A stretch of 64,000 nt of DNA from Pogostemon cablin. Taxonomy: Eukaryota; Streptophyta; Magnoliopsida; Lamiales; Lamiaceae. Positions 11,599 through 23,667 of this stretch are shown here, in pieces (the stretch's first letter is position 1; every line of letters begins with the position of its first letter). The notes under the pieces are model-generated. The model did not search any database and was not told where the DNA came from. It was given only the letters and a program-made list of their open reading frames with translations. The translations under genes were made by a program, and so were the position numbers. The stretch covers positions 18,082,465 to 18,146,464 of the forward strand of contig CM042985.1 of assembly GCA_023678885.1 (NCBI GenBank), written 5' to 3'.

Positions 11599-12490
11599 GA
11601 GCGGATTTGCATCAGGTTCGATCGATGCTGCACCAGGTTCAAGCAGATTTTCATCAGGTTCGATTGGTCTGCATCAGGTTCGATCGATGCTACACCAGAT
11701 TCGAGCGGATTTGCATCAGGTTCGATTGGTCTGCATCAGGTTCGATCGATGCTGCACCAGGTTCGAACAGATTTGCATCAGGTTCGATTTGTCTACATCA
11801 GGTTCGATCGATGCTGCACCAGGTTCGAACGGATTTGCATCAGGTTCGATTGGTCTGCATCAAGTTCGATCGATGCTGCACCAGGTTCGAACGGATTTGC
11901 ATCAGGTTCGATTGGTCTGCATCAGGTTCGATCGATGCTGCACCAGGTTCGAGCGGATTTGCATCAGGTTCGATTGGTCTATATCAGGTTCGATCAATGC
12001 TGCACCAGGTTCGAGCAGATTTTCATCAGGTTCGATTGGTCTGCATCAGGTTTGATCGATGCTACACCAGGTTCGAGTGGATTCGCATCAGGTTCGATTG
12101 GTCTGCATCAGGTTCGATCGATGCTGCACCAGGTTCGAGCAGATTTGCATCAGGTTCGATTGGTCTACATCAGGTTCGATCGATGCTGCACCAGGTTCGA
12201 ACGGATTTGCATCAGGTTCGATTGGTCTGCATCAAGTTCGATCGATGCTGCACCAGGGTCGAACGGATTTGCATCAGGTTCGATTGGTCTGCATCAGGTT
12301 CGATCGATGCTGCACCAGGTTCGAGCGGATTTGCATCAGGTTCGATTGGTCTGCATCAGGTTCGATCAATGCTGCACCAGGTTCGAGCGGATTCACATCA
12401 GGTTCGATTGGTCTGCATCAGGTTAGATCGACTCTGCACCAGGTTCGAGCGGGTTTGCATCAAGTTCGACTGGTCTGCATCAGGTTCCGC
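11599..12490 (+). repeat. 62-bp minisatellite, about 14 units, in Copia leader
   Basis: The full array of 62-bp units, each with three GGTTCGA cores, between primer site and gag. Units differ by point changes (TCGAGC, TCGAAC or TCAAGC after the core, and TACACCA or TGCACCA). All forward frames are open, giving apparent proteins of up to 295 residues that repeat three peptide versions of the same DNA; these are repeat artefacts. Its first half is duplicated at 2338-2815. Confidence 0.95.
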
Positions 12491-13549
12491 GTGAGTCTTC
12501 ACAATATGATCGGGCAGGATGCCAGAGTGGTGGAGCAAGCTGCGGGGAGGTCGATCCCCATCGCAGTTATCCGCATTCGTGATTGGTGGCGAACAATCGA
12601 ATTCGCTGTTATGTAACTGTTATAATTGATTTATTAATTGATTATTGTTATATATGTATGCATGATTCTCTATGATTTATTGCCTTAAATAGAAGCATGC
12701 TAGATTGCGTATTATATTTAGTATATTATATGCATGTATGTTGGAGTGTTGATCAAGTCAACTTATTTTTGGCAATTTATTTCCTTATATATAACTGCTG
12801 TAATTGTTTTATTGGTCAATTATTGTTATATATTTGGAAGTATGAGCATGCTAGGTTGCGTATTTTATTTTTAAATATTATATGCATGTAAAAACCCTCG
12901 GTGTTGAATAACTAAGTGGGAGAGGGGATTGGTAAAAATTCCCGCGGCCTCCATTATTGGTTTGTTAGCAATGTGAATAAACTTGCGCGTCGGCATTAGA
13001 GCCTTCCTCCCCATCGGATGAGTTTATTCATGGATTGCTGGGACAGATTTCTTTAAATAATTATGTTTGTAATGTGATGCATATGAACTTGCGCGTTGGC
13101 ATAGACCTTCCTCCCTATCGGATGAGTTCATGTGCGGATCACTGTACAGACTTATAATTGATGACTGTAGAAAGTTATCCGAGCGCGTGTGTACTTCTTC
13201 ATCTGTAAGGCACATAAGCTTGGGCTGCGGACTTGGGGTCAAATAATGGTGTACACTTAGGTGTAAATAATAAGTATCCTCCCCATCGGAGTCACTGCTT
13301 TTATTTGCATGGCTAAAGAGGAACCGACTATTAATTATTTTGTCATAAAGTTAGGTTGACAAATAAAATTAATGGGTAAAATCTTCTCTTGTAAATGTTC
13401 GGGTTTGTAAATGTCCACACTATCGTGGCTTGCAGACTCACGGTGCTTGAGATGTCGGTGAATTTTATTTTTATATTATTTTGAGGGAATCAATATAAAA
13501 TGATAAAATTCGAAGATTTGATCGGTATATTTATTTGTGATTCTCTGAT
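12491..13549 (+). other. Non-coding leader of Copia element
   Basis: No gene seen. It contains two related copies of a CTTGCGCGT(C/T)GGCATTAGA/CCTCCC-ATCGGATGAGTTTATT-like block (about 12980-13030 and 13090-13130), so it is partly repetitive untranslated leader. Confidence 0.6.
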
Positions 13550-16500
13550 TTTCAAATGGTTTTATCTCACTTATTATTAACTAAAAGAAATTATATTTAC
13601 TTGTCCAAATTAGATGATTAGAAAAGAATCTTGGTTTTGAATTTTACTGCTTAAGAAAATACATGTGTGTTCTCACAAAGGACGTCTCATGATGCCTATT
13701 AAAGTCTCTAGTGAAGAGATGAGAGGTTCATAGAGATATGATGGTCTCATGTAACTCTTCGGATACTTGAGTAATTTAAAAGGCGGTAGGTCATGATTGA
13801 ATTTGATGAATGAATTGAAAATACATGGAATAGAAGTTGAAGGAGAAACCTAAGTCAATTTTATTCTTCATAATTGCCTAGATGTTTTGAGTAAGTTTCT
13901 CATGAATTACAAGAGGTTGTATATGGTAGGAAACTTCTGACAAAACATGTGGTAAAGGAAATTCAATTTCATAAAAGGAGTGAACAAGGATAGAATCTTA
14001 CTTACTAGTTGTTTAAACATGATTAGTGATGGCATCTACTGACACGAAGTGTGTAGATACTGGAATCACTGAATGTTCATTACTAAGTGAGGATAAGATT
14101 GTTATGACATGGGTAAAACTACAAGACTAGTGGCTATTGCAGTGGGAGTTGTTTATTTATCTTACGATATGAATAAACATTTGATTTTGTAAAATTGTCT
14201 TTACTTACGTTTTCATAGAAAGAATTTGATTTCGGTTTCTATGCATTAATAGATGGATACTCCATTTCATTTAAATGACATGGTCATTATAATGAATGAT
14301 AGAGTTATAATCTGTTATGGTACGTTGATGGACAATTTGTATACTCTTAAATCATGTATATTCCACAGATGCAACAAATAGTAATTAATAATGCATCTTC
14401 TGATCTTAGTAAGAGAAAGTAACCTTCGGAGATGAACTAAACATGCATTTGGCGTCTAAGACTAGATCATTTTACTTGAGTAGGACTCAAAAGTTGATAG
14501 CAGATGGACCGTAAGGTTTATCTGAAGTGGAAACTATCGGACTTGCGAGTCTTACTTGGAAGTAAAAATGATTAATTACCTTTTCAAGGTAAAGGGGTGT
14601 AGAGCCAAAGGTATATATGTTGGAATTGGTTCATTCTGATTCAAGCGGGCCTAATATTATCTAGGCGAGAGGTGGTTATGAATAATCAAAGATTATTCTA
14701 GATACCGATATATTTATTTGATGCACTGCATGTCTAAATTCTTTGATTTATTCAAGAATTACAAGGTTGGTACAGTAAAGCATCATGGAAAATATATCAA
14801 GTAATGACGATTTAATCGTCATTACGAGTACCTCTTAGGATAATTAGGAACTATTAATCAGAGGTTGAGATTAAATCTCAAGTGGTCTACACCGGGTATG
14901 CCCCAGCTGAATGGTGTGGTGGATAGAATGAATAAGACTCTTATGGTAATGATTAGATAGATGATGAATTATTTGGAATTACTTAATTCATTTTATGGAT
15001 AAGCCCTAGAAACAGTAATTCATTTGAATGTTTGTCTGTTTGTGGGATATGCTATAAAAATGAAGGTGATTTATTGAGTCTAAAAGATCGAAGGGTGATT
15101 GTTAACACAAACACTAGATTTTTGGAAAGGGACTATGTAATAAATCACAAACCCATGTATGAGTTGTTCTTAAGGTAGTGAGAAGAAAACACAAAGTATA
15201 AGTACCAAGTGTACAAGAGGATATACCACAAGGTAAACTGCAATACGTGTCACGTCTGATACACAATTACATGAAATGCCTTGTCACAGTGGGAGGATTA
15301 TTCGACAACCCGTGAGATACATGTTTTGGGAAAGTCGTAAGACTTGATCCCTAGTAAACATGGTATTATCCCAGGGATACGACGTTGCACTACAAAATTA
15401 AAATGCGGAATCTTAGTAAGTGCAATGAATATTAAAATAGAATCGATGGATTTTAAATTAGGTCTGGATGCTTGTTGAACCGCTAAATGGCGTAAAAGCC
15501 ATTGGAAGCGGGCATGCAAGAATAAAAGAGGATCATAGAATAAGGTGAAAACCTTAGAAGCAAGCTTGTTGCAAAAAGGTATACTCAGAAAGAAAGGATT
15601 CGATTATGAGAAAACATGTTCGCCAGTAGCTATGCCTAAGTTGATCTGGACTCTTTTATTTGTTGCTACTCATATGAAATATGAGGGATAGCAAATAGAT
15701 GTCGAGACAACTTTCCTGATTGGAAGTCTTAAGGGAAACATCTATGTGAAGCAACCAGAGTGATTCATTGCAAAGAGCTAAGAGCATTGTGATAGTGAGC
15801 TTAATAGTGTCCATTCATGGACTAAAACAAGCTTCAAGATCATGAAACATCCATTTTGATGAGGTAATCCAGTGACATGGATCTAATCAATGATCGGATG
15901 GGTCTTGTGTATTGAAAATAGTGATGGAAACGTGGTGGTATTTCTTGTACTATACGTAGATAGTATCTTGCTCATTGGAGACAATGAAAGAGTATTGTCG
16001 GGCGTATGGGTATGGTTGATAAAGCGGTATGAGATGAAGGACTTAAGAAGAGCAAAAATATCCTTTTGATCATGGTAATACGGATCACAAGAAAGGATGT
16101 TATGCTTATCTCAAGTTTCATATAATGATACGATCCTTACTCGTTTAGCATGTGAATTTATCTAAGTGAATGTGTCTTGTGACACAAAAGTAGATAAAGA
16201 AGATGAAAGCGGTTCCTTATGCTTCGGCAAATGAGGAAGCTTAATATAAGGAATGCTATGCACGAGATTGGATATCTGTTTTGCCGATGGCATGAACAGT
16301 GGGTATCAACATAACCCGGAACAAGAATGATAAACTGTGGTAAGACATATACTTATGTACCTGAAAAGGACTAGAAACTATATGTGGGCTTACCGAACAG
16401 ATTCACTGATTCTTATGGGTTACATAGATTTAGATTTTTCAAATCAGATAGGGACGACAGTAAATCTACCTCAAAGGTTATGCGTTTAATTTTAGGAAGT

Positions 16501-16930
16501 TGAGTCATAATGTGGAGGAGTGTTATATAGAAATATATTTCAGACTCCGGACTTCATCATGGAAAGATGATAAATTGGAGCCTATGAGGCAGCCAAAGTA
16601 TCTGTATGACTCTAGAAACTTCAAGATGGACTTCGAAGTGTTTCTAAGTTTGCCCAAGGATATCACAATTTATATTGATGATATTGGTGCAGTTGCAAAC
16701 TTGAAGGAATCACGAGCCCATAAGACAATTAAACACATGGAGTGCAAGTACCACCTATTACGAGAAATCGTATGATGAGGGGAAGGTTGTTGTCGCCTAG
16801 ATTGCATCGGATGATGACCTAGTAAATCCATTTACAAGGACCTTAAGGTGAGAGCTTTTGATGGTCGTGTAGTGGGAGTGGAAATCAGATGTATGGCAGA
16901 AGACATGACAGCATAGTCTTTTAGTATAAG
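13550..16930 (+). pseudogene. Degenerate Copia gag-pol
   Basis: Order is Copia-like (gag, protease, integrase, RT, RNase H), but no domain is open throughout. Near 13560-13680 a gag start related to LTxxNYxxW is readable. Near 14620-14960 there are integrase remnants, including STPGMPQLNGVVDRMNKTL. RT remnants lie near 15690-15760 (QIDVETTFL) and 15950-15985, where the catalytic YVDD reads YVDS. RNase H remnants at 16660-16775 end HMECKYHLLREIV. Numerous stops and frameshifts make it non-functional. Confidence 0.8.
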
Positions 16931-16938
16931 TGGGAGAT

Positions 16939-18326
16939 TGTTGGATTGTATACTAAAAGTCTAGCTTTTTGTATGAACAATGTTATAACAATTAATTTGA
17001 AATGAGAATCATATGATCAAATGATTGCATCTTATAATTTATTTATATGTTCGATGCAATAGTCCACTTACTTTATACTGTAGATAATATGTTGGCGACA
17101 ACACGCGGAAGATCATATTATCGGTTTTCTTATAAAGTATAAACTGATGCTCACAACCGAGATAGACGGGGACTCTCTATCGGGATGGTTGTAGTGTGGT
17201 TTGGTATTAGCTTGTCTTGGCTATAGAATCACATTAGTGCACTTGTGTGTATTGAGCAGGACCGCTTGAGATCGTTCGACTTATACTGACTTATAGGAGA
17301 ACTTGATCTCAGTTATTATGGAAGTTCGTGCTCTTAATCCCTATACAATAACCTCGACACGTAGGGCAGTATGTATTTCTTTGATTCATCAATGGGTGAG
17401 ATTTACATGTAATTAAATCAACAAACTCGATGAGTTGGGAAATAGTGCTGTCTCTATGGTGTGCTGTTGATTGTAGAAGGAATCCGTGTCCGTCATAGGT
17501 TGATGATGTCCCCTTGAGGAGCTCATAAGGATTATCATGTAAACCCTGCAGGTGGAATTTATTCCGACATGATAATGAGGTTGAGTGGTACTACTCTTGG
17601 ATGAGATATTAATTAATTGAGTTGTCAGTAACTTAAATTAATTAATGGACATTGTATATCTTAAACATGGGGAGACTAACGGGCTCATAATAAGAAGGAG
17701 CCCAAAACGCAATTTTGGGATTGATACGGTAGTGCAATAATAATATTTTAGTGGAATATATTATTATTATTGGACTTAAGTATAAGCTTTGGGTTAAGCT
17801 TGGATACTTAAGCCCAATGGAGGCCCCCAATTTCTCCTCCTGGTCCCTGCTGTAGCCCATGTATATAAGTCACATCAGCTTATCTGGAACCCTAATCTAA
17901 TCTAATTGATGATTCACGTGTGATGAGGGTTGAGAGCAGATTGAGGAGGTCTCGTAGATCGTCGCCCACACGACGTCGAGATCGGACTTGGGACATAGAG
18001 CAGAAGATCTGAAGGTAGTTTGCTGCTGCTGTCCGCGACCTTGCGAAATTTGTATAAATTTTTACAGTACTCATAATTTGATTATCAATATACTGACGGA
18101 AAGCCGTCGAAGAGAGGATCGTCTGAACGCAAAGATCACTCAATTCCGATATCAGACGAGGAAGTTATGGTCATTCTCGTGGGACTGCGCAGGCTGCCTG
18201 CGAGAATCAATCTTCATCAACATACCCTGGTGAACGGTAATCGTTTCTATGATTTATTACTTCCGCTGTGTTAGAAACACATGTTATGCTAACGGGTCAC
18301 GTTAACCAAATGATCGATCACCAACA
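16939..18326 (+). mobile_element. Copia 3' LTR
   Basis: 1388 bp, preceded by the purine tract AAGTGGGAGAT (16928-16938) and followed by GATAC. Carries small indels relative to the 5' LTR (loss of CAACC-like bases near 17824) and a TATATAAG box near 17862. Confidence 0.92.
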
Positions 18327-18331
18327 GATAC

Positions 18332-19299
18332 ATCATTCATCATCCATCCACCACCGAAACCCTACCATTGTCCGAAAGAGTCGTGAAGAGAGGTTCGTCT
18401 GGCGCGTCAAGTAAGATCATACCAATTAACCATGATTTTTCCTAGATCAATCATGGGCTAGAGCTGCTCCGGTAGTTCTAGGGTTAAGAAAGTTTTATGA
18501 GTTAATTGAATATCCATGTGTAAACTCCGTACAATACTACTTGTGGTTTATTTTATATAAGATTGTGCCTTTTTAATTCATACTCACAGTCATTTTGTGC
18601 ATCATTAACTTTTGTGTAGAATCTGAATACATAGTCTAGTTATTGATTGAGTGCATTCACCGCTGAGCAGGATTACATGTTATAATTCTAAGTGAAGGGA
18701 TTCCGAAATTTTATTAGAACTATCTTATATAGATACTTGTTAATTGAATATTATTCGGGTTAATAAGTAGGATAAAGAGTATAACTTCATAGTACATATA
18801 AAGGGAGATCATATTGGGTTAGAATACTAAGGGCATTGGAAATAATTGATACTGATAGTACCTAGAAAGGGGGTGAATTATATCTCTTGCTCCGAGGATA
18901 TTCACACGTGTCATACGCTTGTTTGCTTGTATCCATAGAGTAACTTGCATGGTTTAGTGATGCGTCCATAAACCACAAGGCAGAGTCGGACAATAACATA
19001 TGGAAAAGAAATTAATAAGTAAAATTGGATGCCCGAAGAACTACCTAACTTCTTACTTGATCACAACCGAATTTTCTCTATTGCTTGTTTATTTATTTGA
19101 TTTGCTATTTAACTTAATTGCTATTTAATTTCGTAACAATTCCACACCAATTTGCCAAACATAATCTTAGTTAATTAGAACATAATTAAACTGATAATAA
19201 TTCCTCTCTTGGGTATGATAATCACTTGGTCACCTATCGAAACTACAATTGATATCCTTATACTTGAGGGTTAATTTTGTGTTGAGAAAACGCTCATCA
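18332..19299 (+). mobile_element. Family-A' LTR, right part
   Basis: Continues the LTR broken at 9578; matches 8220-9192 of the complete family-A LTR through to the shared end CGCTCATCA. Includes the ATCCT/AGGAT stem near 19253-19270. It directly abuts an inverted Copia LTR fragment. Confidence 0.85.
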
Positions 19300-20167
19300 G
19301 CATCCAAGTTTAGCCCAGAACTTATACTTAAGTCCAATAATAATAATTCAGTCCACTAAAGAAATATTATTGCACTGCCACCCTAATCTCAAATTATGTT
19401 ATGGGCTCTTTCTTATTATGAGCCCGTTATTTTCCCCATTTTTAAGATTCAATACCCATTAATTAATTAAATTACTAACAATTCAATTAATTAATATATG
19501 TGCCGAGAGTAGTACTACATAACCTTTTTTTCATACCGGAATAAATCCACCTGCAGGGTTTACATGATAAACATTATGAGCTCCTCAAGAGGATATCATC
19601 AACCAGTTCCGTTAGGACACAGATTCTTTCTGCAATCAACAGCACACCATAGAGACAACACCATCTCTTAAATCACCAAACATATTGATTTGATAATTAA
19701 ATCTCATCCATTGATGAATCAAGGAAATAAATACTAGCTTACATGTCGAGGTTATTGTATAGGGATTAAGAGTACAAGCATCCATAATAACAAAGATCAA
19801 GTTCTATTATATAGTCAGTATAAACCAAACGATCTCAACGACGGCCCTATTCAATGCACAGAAAGTGCACTAGTGCAATTTTATAGTCAAGACAGACTAA
19901 TGCCAAATTACAATACGACCATACCGATAGATAGTCCCCTTCTATCTCAGTTTTAAACATCTGTTTATACTTTATAAGAAGCCGATAATATGATCTGACA
20001 TGTGACGCCGCACACCACATTAGCTGCAGTATAAAGTAAATGGACTTTTGCAACAATTCATAAATAACTATGCAAAATGTTTGATCACGTGATTCTCATT
20101 TCAAATAAATTAAATTGTCAAAATGTTGTTCATACAAAAAACTAGACTTTTAGTATACAATCCAACA
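19300..20167 (-). mobile_element. Inverted, truncated Copia LTR
   Basis: Reverse complement of the first ~870 bases of the Copia LTR, ending at 20167 with the terminal TCCAACA. It is more diverged than the other copies and lacks the right part of the LTR and any internal region. It faces the direct 3' LTR (16939-18326) across about 1 kb. Confidence 0.85.
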
Positions 20168-20446
20168 GGAAGGCCATCTTCATAAAAGGGAAGCCGATCA
20201 ACTTTTCAATTGTTATTTTTCTTCATATTTTGGCTCAAATGGAGCAAGCTATTGGATGTATTAATTTGAACATGATATACAGTGGCTAGTCCTATAGTAA
20301 GGCTAATCATATGATTGGTTGAGAAGAATGCTAGATATGTAGGATTTTGGATATTGAATTGAGTTAATTTTGACTTCCTTTAATGGTTAATGATTCGTGC
20401 CTCATTCCATTACTTGTGTGATTAATTCTTACTTACAACATGTTAG
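20168..20446. other. Unassigned flank of Athila C insertion
   Basis: No gene, terminal repeat or known element recognised. It is the left half of the target into which Athila C inserted; the right half resumes at 34446. Confidence 0.5.
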
Positions 20447-20451
20447 GATAG

Positions 20452-22116
20452 TGATTAGCCATAACTTGTAGTCGGGTTGACCAATTCAAGAATTTATCGA
20501 ACCACAGGGAGGTCGATGCTAGCACTTAAGCGATATCACATTTATCACGATTTTATAGAAACGAATCATAGATGGATGGTTGGGTAAACAAGTAATTAAA
20601 TGCAAACAAATAAAAGTAGACAAGCAATAATCAAATGACAAGGTTAAAATGATGAATGAGTGATTTTCTAAATTGAGTAGAAGTGAGATTAACAACACTA
20701 ATGAAGTGGTAACTTATGGATTCATGCATTAAACTCATATGTATCAAGGGTTAAGACTAAGGGCCAACACTTATACCACCTAAACTTCCTATCGAAATGA
20801 ATAGGATGTAGATCATTTGCACAATCTCAAAATAGCTCAAATGTTGGTTCTCAATTAAACTATTCCAACTAGGTACTAAGTTCAATTATAGAATTCCTTC
20901 ATATAATCAATTGACTTCTCAATCTAACTAATCACATGTTCCATCAAAGGGTTCTAAATAATAAAGGACTTCTCAATCACTTTACCATTTATAATGCACA
21001 TGAGGTGTTTGATGAAATGATTCACTTGACTATCCTAAGCACATAATTGATTTCTCAATCTAATCATATAATTAGAACAATCAAACACAAAAAACATCAT
21101 AGATCTCAAGATATATAAGCACCAATGATAGAAAATCAAATATCCCCATCAACATATGAATTTAATTACATAGATCCACAAATTAACCAACAACCTTCAT
21201 GTTGCTAATCTCACAAGGGAGATTAGCCTACAATCTTCATAAGATCCATAACATAGACATTAGAATTCTTACAAATCATAATAAACTAAAGGATTAACAC
21301 AAAATTGGAATGAAAACTCCCTTGGAAATGGATCAATTGAATCTCCCTTCTTCCTTTGGTGATCACCCAATCTTCCTTGCTTCTTCACTTGATTTGGATG
21401 GAAGAAATTATGGAGAAATGATGTAGATCTAGAAATGGATGAATGGGATGAAGAATATGGTGTAAAATCAAAGGAATGGTGTGTGAGGTGTGTGGGAACA
21501 GTAGCAAAATCGGATCTCCTTTCAAAATGTTGAATGGATTGGTATTTATACCCCATGGAGATCTTCTAGAAGAATTATAAAAAATATCCTATTCTGGTGC
21601 CGACACGAGTTGTGCTGCGTAGCACGAGTCGTATCGTGTAAGGGCAAACGGCACACGAGTTGTTCTGCGTCGCACGGCCAAAGGGTGGCCATGTTGAATG
21701 TTTAGACATCGCCGCACGGCCTCCGCTTACAGGCCCGTGTCTGGTACACGGGTCGTGCTCCGCAACACAGGTCGAGCTCCGCAACACGGCCAAGTGGTGT
21801 TCATGTTGGATAAATAGATGTCGCCGCATGACCATTCTGGACAGGCCCGTGTCTGGTACACGGGCCGTGTGCTGCAACACGACTCGTGTTGCCAGTACGG
21901 CCAGCCGTGTTCTTGCACTTTTGTTTCTTCTTCCTTGTTTGATCTCCCGTCTTCATTTTTACTCCATTTTCACCTGTTATACATATGTTTAAGATCATTC
22001 TCACACATTCCCATGAAAACACATAACACCACCAAAATACACGAAAATACGGATAAAACAATACGAAAAATACACACAAAAAGGCACTAAAATATAGGTG
22101 AAAATAACGACAATCA
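20452..22116 (-). mobile_element. Athila C 3' LTR
   Basis: 1665 bp, TG...CA on both strands, directly next to the PPT at 22119-22129. Palindrome array at 21594-21915 and a minus-strand TATAAATA at 21543-21550. Confidence 0.95.
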
Positions 22117-22118
22117 CA

Positions 22119-22129
22119 CCCCCAAACTT
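22119..22129 (-). other. Polypurine tract, family C
   Basis: Minus-strand AAGTTTGGGGG, two bases from the 3' LTR. Confidence 0.88.
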
Positions 22130-22134
22130 AAAGT

Positions 22135-22154
22135 ATTGTTCGTCCCCGAACAAT
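22135..22154 (-). other. Hairpin next to PPT, family C
   Basis: Perfect 8-bp stem, arms ATTGTTCG and CGAACAAT with a four-base loop. Occupies the same place as the hairpins of families A and B, with different paired bases. Confidence 0.6.
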
Positions 22155-23667
22155 GAAAATGATAAACCGAGGGAGAAGTTTTCACCTAATAAAAAGACTA
22201 AACGAACACAAGTAATAACACATCATTAGCAACAAGAATTTCAAATTATGCTAAGCTAACCTACAACATTAGATTTATGATAAGAGAAATTAACAAGTTC
22301 AATCAAAAGAGAATAAAGAGCAATATAGTCCTTTTAGTCTAAGCCTCACATAAGTTTATCAATGTCACTCGACACTCTTTAAATAAGGTAAATCAACACT
22401 CCTCAATCAATTGGTTCGAATCACCATACACTTGCTCGTAGACTCTATTCACAAACCACCAAAACTTTAATCAATAATCAAAAAGGTCTTTAATTAAGGA
22501 TGTAATGATAGACTCTTTGGTAGGGTATGAATAATTTAGATAAGAGTGACTAAACGAGTGTAAGTAATCGAAGAGGTAGCTACTTTCTTCCATCCCTTCA
22601 CATTCTTTTTCTTCCTTTCTTTTCTTTATTGATCATAAGCACTAATCATCACTTCCTTGGATTTCTTGAGCTTCTTATAGATTCATGCCTCTTTTCTTTG
22701 ATTCTTAAGTACTTGAGCATATTATTGTTGCTTTGCTCATTTTCTTGTTTTGAAGTTGCATGTCCATTCTTTCTTGTGCTCTTTTCATCCTTTTTTAACT
22801 TATTTACCATTTTCTATTTCTCTTTTGTTATCTCATCGCACCTTTCTAGCCACCATCTTCTTTATTACTCACACAAAAGGTATATATCTTAGGCTTATGT
22901 GGGTAATTAAAGCTTGTAATGTGCTATCTTCACAATAAATAGGCTTATAGGCTCAAAATGGTTGACTATGGATGATTTTAAAGGTAAGAAAATATTTGGC
23001 AATGGCTATACATGACAAGGATGGCCTTAAATCATTTCATCGATCTCCACTAATCGGATTCATTCCTAAAGTCTTTGAGCAAGTATTTAGTTTATCAAAA
23101 CTCAACCGATCCACTCATGAAAAGATATATCATGTATACATGGTCGAGGTTCAAATTCTCACAAGTTTATGCTCGACTTAAAAGGACTTATTACAACATA
23201 TTCATCTTTTAATTGAATTAGTTAAATAAAACATATCACAATTCGAAAGTGTAGAATTCCTTAATCATAATTCGACCTCACTTATCACCATAATGCATCA
23301 TCACTCATATTCAAAACGACTCACAACCTCCCAAACAAACCACCAAATCAAACCTAACCACGAAAAATAAAAACAACTACACACAAATACAAATAAACCA
23401 AAGAAACAACAAAACGACAAAAGTAAAAACACCAAGACAAAACTAAAAGAAAAGACACAAAGAAAATTCACCCCATCCATGATCAATACACATAAAAAAT
23501 CATCTCAAACCTTAATTGAAAGAAAAGTACGAAATTAAACATCCCAAAACAAAACAATAAGAAGTCTCAAATCCAACACAAATTAAATCAACTAAAATAG
23601 ATGAACTAATGAAGTGTCGAGCACCAAAAGTACTCCCTTAGTTATCCGGAGGCGGAGGGGGTTGATT
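22155..23667 (-). other. Non-coding 3' region of Athila C
   Basis: About 1.5 kb between the env-like ORF and the PPT hairpin. Open frames here are short and low complexity (Phe/Leu/Ser-rich) with no recognisable family; I call no gene. Confidence 0.6.

Larger units (their letters stand above)
9579..18326 (+). mobile_element. Complete Copia LTR retrotransposon, coding capacity dead
   Basis: 8748-bp element bounded by perfect GATAC duplications (9574-9578 and 18327-18331). LTRs at 9579-10970 and 16939-18326 differ by roughly 30 positions (about 98% identical by eye). A Met-tRNA primer site is at 10973 and an AAGTGGGAG purine tract precedes the 3' LTR. The interior has a long leader with a 62-bp minisatellite and a gag-pol region broken by very many stops and frameshifts. 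Recent LTRs with such decayed genes suggest it was mobilised in trans. Confidence 0.93.

Noticed and set aside
11599..12490. GGTTCGA cores as RNA polymerase III B-box arrays
   Set aside because: The B-box needs CC after GGTTCGANN; these have GG, GA or CGG, and no A-box pairs are seen.
11579..12616. Overlapping open frames of 158-295 residues on the + strand
   Set aside because: They are the three frames of one 62-bp tandem repeat; the peptides repeat the same DNA shifted, with no codon-level signal. The same applies to 2318-2964.
21575..22090. Cys/Thr/Arg-rich open frames on both strands (also 33899-34414)
   Set aside because: They lie in the LTR palindrome array and its flank; repeated inverted motifs give open frames on both strands.
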